A stretch of 64,000 bases of DNA, taken from the NCBI GenBank assembly GCA_032249735.1, contig JAVVHA010000008.1:1-64000 (forward strand), given 5' to 3'. Below are positions 34,136 to 42,286 of this stretch, piece after piece (the first letter of the stretch is position 1; each line of letters starts with the position of its first letter). The stretch comes from Dehalococcoidia bacterium (lineage in GTDB: Bacteria; Chloroflexota; Dehalococcoidia; SM23-28-2; HRBIN24). The translations under genes and the position numbers were made by a program. The notes under the pieces are model-generated. The model had not been told where the DNA came from and made no database searches. It was given only the letters and a program-made list of their open reading frames with translations.

Positions 34136-35194
34136 ATGGGCTATCTCCTAGAGCAAGTCATCGGGCGCGTAGGGAGCCTCGACGCATCGGCCATGGAGGA
34201 GGCACAGCGACGTCTGGACCGCCTCACCAAGCCCCCAGGAAGCCTTGGGCGTCTAGAGGAGGTGGCCATATGGCTGGCAGGGGTCACGGGAAGAGTGCGC
34301 CAGCGGTTGGAGCGGCGGACGGTGATCCTCATGGCCGGCGACCACGGCGTGGTGGAGGAAGGGGTCTCAGCCTACCCCCAGAGGGTGACAGCCCAGATGG
34401 TGGCCAACTTCCTGCGGGGCGGGGCGGCCATCAACGTCCTGGCCCGCCAGGCGCGCGCCCACGTCCTGGTGGTGGATATAGGGGTGGCGGCAGAGCTACC
34501 CCAGGCCCCGGGGCTGATACAACGAAAGGTGGGCTGGGGCACCCGCAACATGGCCCACGGCCCGGCCATGCGCAGGGAGGAGGCCGTGCAGGCCGTGGAG
34601 ACGGGCATGGAGGTGGCACGGGAGGAGATAGGGCGAGGGGCCCAGCTCCTGGCCACTGGCGACATGGGCATCGGCAACACCACCATTGCTAGCGCCATCA
34701 TAGCCGCCCTCACCGGGGCGCCAGTAGAGCAGGTGACGGGGCGAGGCACGGGCCTAGACGACCAAGCCCTGCGCCACAAGGTGAAGACCATCGAGCGCGC
34801 CCTGGCCGTCAACCGCCCCGACCCATCGGACCCTCTAGACGTCCTGGCCAAGGTGGGGGGGTATGAGGTGGCCGGGCTGGTGGGGGTCATCCTGGAGGGC
34901 GCCGCTCAGCGGGTGCCGGTCATTTTGGATGGCCTCATCTCGGGGGCGGCCGCTTTGGTGGCCGTGCGCCTCTGCCCGCAGGCGCGCCACTTCCTCCTGG
35001 CATCCCACCGCTCGGCGGAGCCCGGCCATGGTTATGCCCTGGAGTCCATGGGCCTCCGCCCTCTGCTGGACCTGGATATGCGCCTGGGCGAGGGGACAGG
35101 GGCCTGCCTCGCCATGCACCTAGTAGACGCCGCCCTGGCCCTGGTGGACGAGATGGCCACCTTCCAAGAGGCAGGGGTGGATGATAGGCTTTAG
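34136..35194 (+). CDS. cobT: nicotinate-nucleotide-dimethylbenzimidazole phosphoribosyltransferase
   Basis: A 352-residue CobT that activates the lower ligand of cobalamin. Seen: LTKPPGSLGRLEEVA near the N-terminus, MAGDHGVVEEGVSAYPQRVT, NFLRGGAAINVLARQA, TGDMGIGNTTIASAI, GRGTGLDD, and RLGEGTGACLAM with the catalytic Glu. The ATG at 34136 fits the family N-terminus; a GTG at 34094 after AAGGGG would add 14 residues. Overlaps cobS by 14 nt. Supplies cobalamin for the mutase. Confidence 0.95.
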   Translation: MGYLLEQVIGRVGSLDASAMEEAQRRLDRLTKPPGSLGRLEEVAIWLAGVTGRVRQRLERRTVILMAGDHGVVEEGVSAYPQRVTAQMVANFLRGGAAINVLARQARAHVLVVDIGVAAELPQAPGLIQRKVGWGTRNMAHGPAMRREEAVQAVETGMEVAREEIGRGAQLLATGDMGIGNTTIASAIIAALTGAPVEQVTGRGTGLDDQALRHKVKTIERALAVNRPDPSDPLDVLAKVGGYEVAGLVGVILEGAAQRVPVILDGLISGAAALVAVRLCPQARHFLLASHRSAEPGHGYALESMGLRPLLDLDMRLGEGTGACLAMHLVDAALALVDEMATFQEAGVDDRL

Positions 35195-35945
35195 GGCCTT
35201 GGGGCCCCTCCTGGACGCCCTGGGGCTGCTCACGGTGCTGCCCGTGGGAAGGCGTCCCTTGGCGGCTCCCGCTGGCGCTACGACCCTCTTCTTTCCATTA
35301 GTAGGGGGTATGATAGGCGGCTTGCTACTGGGCCTCGACTGGCTGCTGGGCCATGTCCTTCCAGGAGCCCCGAGGGCCGCCCTCGTGGTGGTGGCGTGGG
35401 CTATCGCCACCGGCGGCCTGCACCTGGACGGGCTGGCGGATACCGCCGATGGCCTCATGGCGGGCGGCGACCGCAGGCGGCGTCTGGAGGCTATGGCCGA
35501 CCCGCGGGTGGGGGCTTTTGGCGCTTTGGCGGTGGCAGGCCTCCTCCTTCTTAAGTGGTCGGCCCTAAGCCCCCTTCCGGGGCGCCTGCGCATGGGCGCC
35601 CTGGCGCTAGCACCAGCCTTGAGTAGGGCGGCGGCCCTCCTACCCATGGCCATCCTCCCCCCTGCCCGCTCTGCAGGGATGGGCGCAGAAGTCATGCGTC
35701 GTGTGGGGCTCGGCTCCGCCCTTTGGGTCAACGCTGGGGCAGCGGCCATAGCCCTTGCCCCTTTCTTCCCAGCCGGCCCCTCTCTGGCCGTATCAGCTGT
35801 TCTTGCAGCGCTGGGGGTGGCCTTCCTGGCCTACAGGCGCCTGGGGGGAGTGACGGGCGACGTGCTAGGGGCAGCCATAGAGCTAGGGGAAGCGGTCGTA
35901 TTGCTTCTATGCGCCTCCTCCGTCGATAGAAGGTGGCTACTATGA
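35181..35945 (+). CDS. cobS: adenosylcobinamide-GDP ribazoletransferase (cobalamin synthase)
   Basis: A 254-residue integral membrane enzyme joining adenosylcobinamide-GDP to alpha-ribazole. Seen: GLLTVLPVG near the start, FPLVGGMIGG, the acidic signature GGLHLDGLADTADGLM, and GGVTGDVLGAAIELGEAVVLL; about six hydrophobic helices. Overlaps cobT upstream and cobU downstream. Confidence 0.95.
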   Translation: MIGFRALGPLLDALGLLTVLPVGRRPLAAPAGATTLFFPLVGGMIGGLLLGLDWLLGHVLPGAPRAALVVVAWAIATGGLHLDGLADTADGLMAGGDRRRRLEAMADPRVGAFGALAVAGLLLLKWSALSPLPGRLRMGALALAPALSRAAALLPMAILPPARSAGMGAEVMRRVGLGSALWVNAGAAAIALAPFFPAGPSLAVSAVLAALGVAFLAYRRLGGVTGDVLGAAIELGEAVVLLLCASSVDRRWLL

Positions 35946-36511
35946 CGCTGACGATGATCACAGGGGGTGCACGCAGCGGTAAATCGGCCTATGGTGTGGC
36001 CCTAGCCCAGACCCTAGCCAGGGGGCGCCCGGTCTTCTTTGTGGCCACCGCCCAGCCCCTGGACGAGGAGATGGCCCAGCGCATTCGCCGCCACCGGCAG
36101 TTGCGCCCTCCTGAGTGGGTCACCATTGAGGAGCCCCTGCACCCCGCCCAGGCCATTGAATCCCGCGTCCCTTCCGGGGCGGTGGTGGTGCTGGACTGTC
36201 TCACCACGTGGCTGGGCAACCTTTTCCATCACCGGCTAGGGGAGACAGGGCCCCACAGCTCAAGGCAGGCGGAGGAGCTGCGCCGACTGGCCCTAGCGGA
36301 GACCGATGCCCTGTGTCGGCTCCCATATTCCCGCGCCCTAGACCTGGTGGTGATTACCAATGAGGTGGGCCTTGGCCTGGTGCCCGAGTCTCCCCTGGCC
36401 CGCCTATACCGCGACCTCCTAGGAGAGGTGAACCAGGTGCTGGCACGTCAGGCCGACCGTCTGGTGCTGATGGTGGCGGGCATCCCCCTAGCGGTGAAGA
36501 ACAACCCCTGA
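35942..36511 (+). CDS. cobU: adenosylcobinamide kinase / adenosylcobinamide-phosphate guanylyltransferase
   Basis: A 189-residue CobU: P-loop [11 protein letters not shown] at the start, [46 protein letters not shown], ending [10 protein letters not shown]. It phosphorylates and then guanylylates adenosylcobinamide. ATG at 35942 overlaps the cobS stop (ATGA) with AAGG about 8 nt upstream. With cobT and cobS it completes the nucleotide-loop assembly; no corrin-ring genes are in the window, so salvage or a distant cluster is implied. Confidence 0.95.
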   Translation: MTLTMITGGARSGKSAYGVALAQTLARGRPVFFVATAQPLDEEMAQRIRRHRQLRPPEWVTIEEPLHPAQAIESRVPSGAVVVLDCLTTWLGNLFHHRLGETGPHSSRQAEELRRLALAETDALCRLPYSRALDLVVITNEVGLGLVPESPLARLYRDLLGEVNQVLARQADRLVLMVAGIPLAVKNNP

Positions 36512-36610
36512 GGCCTACACGCTAGGGACCACCCTCTAAACGCGCCAGTGGTTTTCCCTATGCCTCGCCCCCCCTTGGGGTAACCCCGCCCTTGTGAGGG
36601 CAAAAAAATT

Positions 36611-36685
36611 TGGAGCGGAAGACGGGATTCGAACCCGCGACCTCCTCCTTGGCAAGGAGGCGCGCTACCGCTGCGCCACTTCCGC
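36611..36685 (-). tRNA. tRNA-Gly(GCC)
   Basis: Acceptor GCGGAAG/CTTCCGC (36679-36685 and 36615-36621), anticodon loop TTGCCAA flanked by CCTCC/GGAGG, T-loop GGTTCGAATCC. The 3' CCA is encoded (36611-36613). A T-run follows directly downstream. Confidence 0.96.
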
Positions 36686-36693
36686 TCCTGACC

Positions 36694-36780
36694 TGGTGCC
36701 GAGGGCGGGATTTGAACCCGCACGCCCTTGCGGGCACCGCCCCCTCAAGGCGGCGCGTCTGCCTATTCCGCCACCTCGGC
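36694..36780 (-). tRNA. tRNA-Leu(GAG)
   Basis: Acceptor GCCGAGG/CCTCGGC, anticodon loop TTGAGGG between CCGCC and GGCGG, long variable arm (TGCCCGCAAGGGCG), T-loop GGTTCAAATCC, encoded CCA at 36694-36696. Same strand as tRNA-Gly, 8 nt apart; likely one transcript. Confidence 0.96.
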
Positions 36781-36797
36781 ACGGGCGGCCAATTACT

Positions 36798-36825
36798 AAG
36801 ATAGCGTCCTTGGCCAACATGTCAA
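36798..36825 (-). promoter_or_regulatory. promoter of tRNA-Leu(GAG)-tRNA-Gly
   Basis: Minus strand TTGACA (36820-36825), 16-bp spacer, TATCTT (36798-36803), ending 18 bases before the tRNA-Leu 5' end. Confidence 0.6.
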
Positions 36826-37022
36826 TCCCCAGGGGGCCACAGCTGAGGTGGCCTCGCCACTACCCAGGGCCAGAGAGGCCCCCGCCTCGCTAGGGGGAGA
36901 TGGACGGCGCCTGGCCAGCAAATCTAGAATAGAACCCGAGGGGAGTCGCCAAGGGCAAAACTCCCCGTTCACGCCAGGGGCGACACCGCCTCATAAGGTG
37001 CCATCTGCCTTGTGGCCCAAGA

Positions 37023-37113
37023 GGAGGGGTGCCGGAGCGGCTGAACGGGGCGGTCTCGAAAACCGCTAGGGGCCCCGTGCCCCTCGTGGGTTCGAATCCC
37101 ACCCCCTCCGCCA
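37023..37113 (+). tRNA. tRNA-Ser(CGA)
   Basis: Acceptor GGAGGGG (37023-37029) with CCCCTCC (37103-37109), anticodon loop CTCGAAA between GCGGT and ACCGC, long variable arm, T-loop GGTTCGAATCC, encoded CCA. Its body is nearly identical to the next tRNA-Ser. Confidence 0.96.
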
Positions 37114-37136
37114 CGAGAGGCAGGGGCTTGCACACC

Positions 37137-37228
37137 GGAGGGGTGCCGGAGCGGCTGAACGGGCGCGCCTGGAGAGCGCGTGTGCCTCACCATGGGCACC
37201 GTGGGTTCGAATCCCACCCCCTCCGCCA
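37137..37228 (+). tRNA. tRNA-Ser(GGA)
   Basis: Acceptor GGAGGGG (37137-37143) with CCCCTCC (37218-37224), anticodon loop CTGGAGA between CGCGC and GCGCG, long variable arm, encoded CCA. It shares its acceptor, D-arm and T-arm with tRNA-Ser(CGA) 23 nt upstream, indicating a duplication followed by anticodon and variable-arm change. Confidence 0.95.
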
Positions 37229-37317
37229 CAACATAAGACCCCATAGCCGCTAAAGCCGCTAACGCTTAAAGGGGCAGACAGGGAAGGGTCAAGAGGGATT
37301 CCTGGATAGGTTAATTT

Positions 37318-37392
37318 TGGCTCCCCGGGCAGGACTCGAACCTGCAACCTGGCGGTTAACAGCCGCCCGCTCTACCATTGAGCTACCGGGGA
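37318..37392 (-). tRNA. tRNA-Asn(GTT)
   Basis: Acceptor TCCCCGG/CCGGGGA, D-arm TAGCTCAATGGTAGAGC, anticodon loop CTGTTAA between GGCGG and CCGCC, T-loop GGTTCGAGTCC, encoded CCA at 37318-37320. Confidence 0.96.
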
Positions 37393-37405
37393 GCACATAC
37401 GATGC

Positions 37406-37479
37406 TGGCTGCGGAGCCAGGATTCGAACCTGGACCAAGGGATCCAAAGTCCCCTGTGCTACCGTTACACCACTCCGCA
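37406..37479 (-). tRNA. tRNA-Gln(TTG)
   Basis: Acceptor TGCGGAG/CTCCGCA, anticodon loop CTTTGGA between GGGGA and TCCCT, T-loop GGTTCGAATCC, encoded CCA at 37406-37408. Confidence 0.96.
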
Positions 37480-37503
37480 GCCCGAATTCAGCATATCCCC
37501 TCT

Positions 37504-37592
37504 TGGTGCCGGAGGCCGGACTCGAACCGGCACGAGGGCGGCCCCTCAGCAGATTTTGAGTCTGCCGCGTCTACCTGTTCCGCCACTCCGGC
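37504..37592 (-). tRNA. tRNA-Leu(CAA)
   Basis: Acceptor GCCGGAG/CTCCGGC, anticodon loop CTCAAAA between GCAGA and TCTGC, long variable arm, T-loop GGTTCGAGTCC, encoded CCA at 37504-37506. First of three minus-strand tRNAs (Leu-Gln-Asn) behind one promoter. Confidence 0.96.
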
Positions 37593-37605
37593 CTCGCCGT
37601 CTTTT

Positions 37606-37633
37606 ATTATAGCCCGCATCCTCCACTGGGCAA
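37606..37633 (-). promoter_or_regulatory. promoter of tRNA-Leu(CAA)-Gln-Asn
   Basis: Minus strand TTGCCC (37628-37633), 16-bp spacer, perfect TATAAT (37606-37611), ending 14 bases before the tRNA-Leu 5' end. Confidence 0.65.
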
Positions 37634-37642
37634 GGACGGGCC

Positions 37643-37671
37643 TTGACAGGGAGACGGCAGGGCCTTAGCCT
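37643..37671 (+). promoter_or_regulatory. promoter of the SRPBCC gene
   Basis: TTGACA (37643-37648), 17-bp spacer, TAGCCT (37666-37671), 33 bases before the ATG at 37704. Same -10 hexamer as at 25313 and 63020. Confidence 0.5.
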
Positions 37672-37703
37672 CCCCTCTTGGCGACGACCTGCTGGAGGAC
37701 GCT

Positions 37704-38147
37704 ATGCCCAAGATCCGCAAGCACATCGATATCGAGGCACCACCAGCACGGGTCTTTGCCGAGGTGGCAGACCCGGCTAGGCAGGTGGAGTGGGCCCTAC
37801 CCTGGCGGGAGGTGGAGCTGCTGGAAGGCGACGGCATCAGCCAAGGCAGCGTCCAACGGTGGCTTTTCAAGGTGGGGCCCCGCTCCTACCTCCTGGAGAC
37901 GGTGGTGAGCGAGTCCCGCCAGAACGAGACCTACGCCCGCCAAGTCCGGGAAGGGGGGCTGGCGTTACGGGAGCGGTTCTTCATCCTCCCCCAGTCGGGG
38001 GATGTAACCAGGCTGGAGTGGGTGGTGGAGTATGAGCCCCCCATGGGCATGCTGGGCCGCGTCCTGGATGCCCTCCTCCTCCACCGCGTCTTCCAAAACG
38101 ACATGGAGACCTCCCTGGAGCGGCTGAAGCGACGACTAGAGGCCTAG
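37704..38147 (+). CDS. SRPBCC (START-like) family protein
   Basis: A 147-residue lipid/polyketide-binding fold: start KIRKHIDIEAPPARVFAEVADPARQVEWALPW, the usual first strand and helix of polyketide-cyclase/dehydrase proteins, a central beta sheet (VTRLEWVVEYEPP), and a long C-terminal helix (FQNDMETSLERLKRRLEA). Such proteins bind hydrophobic ligands; no catalytic residues are evident. It ends convergent with, and overlapping by 4 nt, the acyl-CoA dehydrogenase gene. Confidence 0.83.
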   Translation: MPKIRKHIDIEAPPARVFAEVADPARQVEWALPWREVELLEGDGISQGSVQRWLFKVGPRSYLLETVVSESRQNETYARQVREGGLALRERFFILPQSGDVTRLEWVVEYEPPMGMLGRVLDALLLHRVFQNDMETSLERLKRRLEA

Positions 38148-39331
38148 CCCCTGGGCAGGCCTAGGCCCCGCAGGGCGATGAGGTCCCGTTGCACCTCCGA
38201 GGTGCCCGCCCCGATGGTCTCCTGCACCGCCGAGAGGTAGCCGTGGGCCACCGCCCCCGACCATACCGCCCACGGCGACCCCTCCCTGAGGGCTCCATAG
38301 GGCCCCAGAAGCCCCACCGCCACCTGGTAAAGCCTCTGGGCCAGCTCGGAGTTGAAGAGCTTGACCATGGCCGCCTTCGCCCGAAAGTCCTCCCCCCGTC
38401 CATAGGTGTCGACAGCCCTGTAAAGGAGGAGCCTAGCTACCTCGAAGCCGATGGCCAGGTCGGCCAGCCGCTGGCGGGCCAGGGCCCGCAGGGGGCCCAG
38501 ATGGCGCCCTCTGGCCCACCGCAGCAGCCCCTGAAACAGGCGCCAGTGCAGGAAGACGCGGTAGACGGTGATGCGCTCTACCCCCAGGGCGGAGGTGAGG
38601 ATCTGCCATCCCTTGTTCTCCTCCCCTAGGCAGGCCTGCCTGGGCACCTCCACCCCATCGAAGATCACCTCGTTGAACCAGTGAAGGCCCAGGAGGTTAT
38701 AGAGGGGGCGCACAGTGACCCCTGGTACGCGCATGGGCACCAGGAGGAGGGAGATGCCCCGGTGCTTGGGGGCCTCAGGGTCGGTCCTGGCCACCAGAAG
38801 GCAATAGTCGGCATCCTCCGCCCCGCTGGTGTATACCTTGCGCCCGTAGATGCGGTAGACATCGCCGTGGGCCTCGGCGCGGGTCTGGGCGGAGGCCAGG
38901 TCAGAGCCGGCCTCCGGCTCCGTATACCCCAGGCACCATACCTCTTCACCACGAGCCATGGCCGGCAGGTGCCGCCTTTTCTGCTCCTCACTGCCAAAGG
39001 CCATGATCATGGGGGCGATGATGGTGCGGCCTAGGGCATCGCTGGCAGGCGCCCCGTGGAGGGCCATCTCCTCCTCCACCAAGAACTGGTCCAGGAGGGG
39101 ACGGCCCTGGCCTCCATACTCGGGGGGCCAGCTGACAGCCAGCCACCCTCGCTCCCCCATCTTGCGCTCCAAATCCCGATGATGGAGATACCCCGGGGGG
39201 ACAGGCACCGGGTCAGTGTCGTGGCCGGCCCCCGTCTCCTGGGCCAGCCAGCGGCATACCTCCTCCTTGAGGGCCCGCTGGGCCGGACTCAGACGAAAGT
39301 CCATCGCCCCCAGTTTACTACCTTTTAACAT
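38144..39331 (-). CDS. acyl-CoA dehydrogenase
   Basis: A protein of 395 residues from the ATG at 39331: WLAVSWPPEYGGQGRPL, LGYTEPEAGSDLASAQT, YGRKVYTSGAEDADYC, FNEVIFDGVEVPR and C-terminal GAGTSEVQRDLIALRGLGLPRG. As in the other two here, the YEGT-type Glu is absent (GAGT) and a helix-G Glu (LGVERI) may be the base. ATG at 39331 has AGAGG 8 nt upstream; ATG at 39304 (MDFRLSPAQ) is the alternative that fits homologues. Isolated from the large operon and divergent from the oxoacid oxidoreductase, sharing a palindrome. Confidence 0.92.
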   Translation of the reverse strand: MLKGSKLGAMDFRLSPAQRALKEEVCRWLAQETGAGHDTDPVPVPPGYLHHRDLERKMGERGWLAVSWPPEYGGQGRPLLDQFLVEEEMALHGAPASDALGRTIIAPMIMAFGSEEQKRRHLPAMARGEEVWCLGYTEPEAGSDLASAQTRAEAHGDVYRIYGRKVYTSGAEDADYCLLVARTDPEAPKHRGISLLLVPMRVPGVTVRPLYNLLGLHWFNEVIFDGVEVPRQACLGEENKGWQILTSALGVERITVYRVFLHWRLFQGLLRWARGRHLGPLRALARQRLADLAIGFEVARLLLYRAVDTYGRGEDFRAKAAMVKLFNSELAQRLYQVAVGLLGPYGALREGSPWAVWSGAVAHGYLSAVQETIGAGTSEVQRDLIALRGLGLPRG

Positions 39332-39371
39332 CCCTGTAACCTCTTTCTCTTGACCCCACACCCCCTTTGAG

Positions 39372-39390
39372 CTTCAATTGTGAATTGAAG
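39372..39390. promoter_or_regulatory. 19-bp palindromic operator candidate
   Basis: CTTCAATT-GTG-AATTGAAG is a perfect 8-bp inverted repeat with a 3-bp centre in the divergent region between the acyl-CoA dehydrogenase and the 2-oxoacid oxidoreductase. The geometry fits a dimeric repressor that could control both directions. AT-rich arms stand out in this GC-rich DNA. Confidence 0.6.
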
Positions 39391-39449
39391 GGACGCATAG
39401 CAGAAATAGAAGATGTCAATATCAGTCCGATGAGAGATAAGGGGGCGTT

Positions 39450-41270
39450 ATGTGGTCGTTGCAGATATGTGGTGCTGGGCGGGCGGGGGATGGTACCAAC
39501 ACCTCCGTCCAGTTGTTAGGCCAGGCTCTGAAGGATGTGGGGGCCTGGGTCTTCATCTGGCGGGATGAGGTTTATTCCAACATACAGACGCGGGACAGCG
39601 CCTTCGGCATGCGGGCCGCCGACGCCCCCATATATGGGCCTGACGACTTGTTCGATGCGCTAATAGCCTTCGACGCCGGGGCGCTGGAGGACTGGACCCA
39701 CGAGGGCAGGGTGCCACCCGTGGAGCGACTGCGGGCAGGCGGGGTCCTTATCTATGACTCGTCGGCCAGGCTGGAGTATCCCAACACCGGCCACGAGATA
39801 CGGGAAGATTTAGTGGCCCACCTGCGGGAGGCCAAGGCCCTGCGCGTCTTCGGTGCCCCCTTCGGCCAGATGGCCAAGGACCAGCTCAAGAACTATATCG
39901 TGCGCAGCACCATCGCCGTGGGCGCCCTGGCTTATCTCATGGCCATACCCCTCTCCGTGCTGGAGGGGCGGTTCCAGCGCCTCTTCCGAGATGAGCTCCT
40001 GACCATAAACCTGGAGGCCCTAGCTCTTGGGTACCGCTACGCTCAGGAGCATGGCTGGCATGCGCCGGACCTGGCCCTGCCCGTGGGAACCCTCAAGGCC
40101 GGAGAACGCCAGCTCATCATGGGCAATGAGGCAGTGGCCCTAGGCTCCATCGTCGCGGGGTGCCGCTTCTTCGCCGGGTACCCCATCACCCCTGCCTCGG
40201 AGGTCTTGGAGTATATGGCCGAGAAGCTCCCCCAGCTCGGGGGGGTGGTGGTGCAGGCCGACAGCGAGATGGCTGCTGTCCACCACGTCATCGGCGCCAG
40301 CATCGCTGGCTGCCGCGCCATGACCGCCACCGCCGGCCCTGGCTTCTCCCTGATGCAGGAGGCCATATCGGCCGCTGGCATGACGGAGACGCCCGTAGTC
40401 ATCGTCGTGTCACAGAGAGGAGGGCCGGCCACCGGCCTCCCCACCAAGGTGGGGCAGGAGGACCTCAACGAGACCATCTTCGGTGGCCATGGCGACTTTG
40501 CCCGCATCGTCCTCTCCCCCACCGACCCGGAGGATGCTTTCTACCTCATGGGCACAGCCTTCAACCTGGCAGAGCGCTACCAGTGCCCGGTGTTCGTCAT
40601 CTACGACCAGGTCTTCGCCCAGTCCTACTTCACTACGCCGCCCCTGGACCCCACCCGCTTCACCATCGACCGCGGCAAGCTCATCGCACCTTGGACAGGG
40701 CACTGGGGCAACGGAACCTACCGTCGATACCGGCTCACGCGGGATGGCATCTCCCCCAGGGCCATCCCGGGGACGCCGGGCATCACCACCATCTACTACA
40801 ACAGCAACGAGCACAACGAAGAGGGATACATCACCGAGGAGATAGCCATGCGGCGGGCCATGGTGGAGAAGAGGGTGCAGAAGCGCATAGCCCTCATAAG
40901 GGGCGACCCAGAGCTACCCCCGCCGCGGGTGGTAGGCCACCCCGAGGCCAGCATCGGGCTTATAGGTTACGCCTCCACATGGGGGCCGGCAGTGGAGGTG
41001 GTGCAGCGGCTCCTGGCCCAAGGTCGCCCGGCCAAGCTCATGGCCCTGCGCACCCTCTGGCCCTTCCCCAGCCGCGAGGTGAGGAAGTTCGTGGAGTCCT
41101 GCCGCGTGGCGTACGTGGTGGAGCACTCGGCGGGAGCCCAGCTACGGGGCCTCGTGCAGAGGGAGGCCACAGGCCCCATGCCCCGTAAGCTCCGGTCCAT
41201 CGTGCGCTACGATGGGCGGCCCATAACCCCAAGCTATATCATGGCAGCTATGGAGGAGAGGAAGGCATGA
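39450..41270 (+). CDS. 2-oxoacid:ferredoxin oxidoreductase, fused gamma-alpha subunit
   Basis: A 606-residue chain. Residues 1-190 are the gamma domain (ICGAGRAGDGTNTSVQLLGQALKDVGAWV...EVYSNIQTRDSAFGMR) and 200 onward the alpha domain with GCRFFAGYPITPASEVLEYMAEKLPQLGGVVVQADSEMAAVHHVIGASIAGCRAMTATAGPGFSLMQE. This KorA type handles 2-oxoglutarate or other 2-oxoacids with ferredoxin, giving an acyl-CoA and CO2. GGGGGCG precedes the ATG. The beta subunit overlaps by 4 nt. Substrate not determined. Confidence 0.94.
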   Translation: MWSLQICGAGRAGDGTNTSVQLLGQALKDVGAWVFIWRDEVYSNIQTRDSAFGMRAADAPIYGPDDLFDALIAFDAGALEDWTHEGRVPPVERLRAGGVLIYDSSARLEYPNTGHEIREDLVAHLREAKALRVFGAPFGQMAKDQLKNYIVRSTIAVGALAYLMAIPLSVLEGRFQRLFRDELLTINLEALALGYRYAQEHGWHAPDLALPVGTLKAGERQLIMGNEAVALGSIVAGCRFFAGYPITPASEVLEYMAEKLPQLGGVVVQADSEMAAVHHVIGASIAGCRAMTATAGPGFSLMQEAISAAGMTETPVVIVVSQRGGPATGLPTKVGQEDLNETIFGGHGDFARIVLSPTDPEDAFYLMGTAFNLAERYQCPVFVIYDQVFAQSYFTTPPLDPTRFTIDRGKLIAPWTGHWGNGTYRRYRLTRDGISPRAIPGTPGITTIYYNSNEHNEEGYITEEIAMRRAMVEKRVQKRIALIRGDPELPPPRVVGHPEASIGLIGYASTWGPAVEVVQRLLAQGRPAKLMALRTLWPFPSREVRKFVESCRVAYVVEHSAGAQLRGLVQREATGPMPRKLRSIVRYDGRPITPSYIMAAMEERKA

Positions 41271-42268
41271 CTATCGAGACCGTCGCCCGTCCCATAGGTC
41301 AGGCCGACATCACCGGCCCCGGTGCGTGGTGGTGTAGCGGTTGCGGCGACTTCGGCGTCACCGCCGCCTTTAAAGAGGTGCTCCTTGAGGTGGTCAATCA
41401 ACTGGGCATCCCTCTGGAGAGGGTGTTCGTGGTCTCGGGCATAGGCTGCTCCAGCAAGGAGCCGGAGATGCTGCGGGTCAACGCCTATCATGGCCAGCAT
41501 GGGCGCTCCATCCCCGTGGCCATGGGCCTGGCCCTGGCCAACCCGCAGCTGGTCATCGTGGACTTCGGTGGCGATGGCGACACCTATGGCATCGGCATGG
41601 AGCACTTCATTCACGCCTGCATCAAGAACGTCAACATGACTTTGGTGGTCATGAACAACCAGGTCTATGGGCTCACCAAGGGACAGGCCTCCCCCACCGG
41701 CCACCTGGGCCTTAAGACCAGCTCCACCCCGTATGGCAAGGCCATCCGCCCCGTTAACCCCCTCAAGCTGGCCATCGCTGCGGGGGCCGCCTTCGTGGCG
41801 CGGGGCGTCTCCTGGAGGAAGAAGGAGCTGGCCCAACTCATGCGCCAGGCCATCCTCACCAAGGGGTTCGCCCTGGTAGACGTCTTCTCCCCATGCGTCA
41901 CTTACCACCGGGAGCCGGGCTACCGGGGCAGCGGGGCCATCGTCGACTGGTACCGCCTCAACTACGTCCTGGACATCAAAGAGGCATGGGAACGTATGCG
42001 GGACCAGGTGTTCACCGAGGAGGAGAGGAAGCGCCTCCCCGCCGACTACGACCCCACGGACCCGGAGGCTGCCCTCATGGCCCTACGCCTCATCGAGGCC
42101 GCAGCCAAGATGGGTCGCGAGGTGACGGGCCTCCTCCTCATCGATGAGTCGGCCCCCACCATGGCAGAGGCCCTGGGCATCCCAGCTGAGCGGCCTCCCG
42201 CCCTGGCCGACATATCCGTGGAGGCCAACGTGGCTACCTATCGCCAGTGGCTGCAAGAGCTCACCTGA
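41267..42268 (+). CDS. 2-oxoacid:ferredoxin oxidoreductase, beta subunit
   Basis: A 333-residue TPP-binding subunit: WWCSGCGDFGVTAAFKE, VSGIGCSSKEPEMLRVNAYHGQHGRSIPVAMGLALANPQLVIVDFGGDGDTYGIGMEHFIHACIKNVNMTLVVMNNQVYGLTKGQASPT, which includes the TPP motif GDGD...NN and cysteines for a 4Fe-4S cluster. Pairs with the gamma-alpha chain; no separate ferredoxin-domain delta subunit is encoded here. Confidence 0.95.
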   Translation: MTIETVARPIGQADITGPGAWWCSGCGDFGVTAAFKEVLLEVVNQLGIPLERVFVVSGIGCSSKEPEMLRVNAYHGQHGRSIPVAMGLALANPQLVIVDFGGDGDTYGIGMEHFIHACIKNVNMTLVVMNNQVYGLTKGQASPTGHLGLKTSSTPYGKAIRPVNPLKLAIAAGAAFVARGVSWRKKELAQLMRQAILTKGFALVDVFSPCVTYHREPGYRGSGAIVDWYRLNYVLDIKEAWERMRDQVFTEEERKRLPADYDPTDPEAALMALRLIEAAAKMGREVTGLLLIDESAPTMAEALGIPAERPPALADISVEANVATYRQWLQELT

Positions 42269-42286
42269 TGGCCAGCCCGTGATACC

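Noticed and set aside
36594-37668. Several 60-99-codon frames in the tRNA region
   Set aside because: They read through tRNA genes; the structures of the seven tRNAs explain the sequence.
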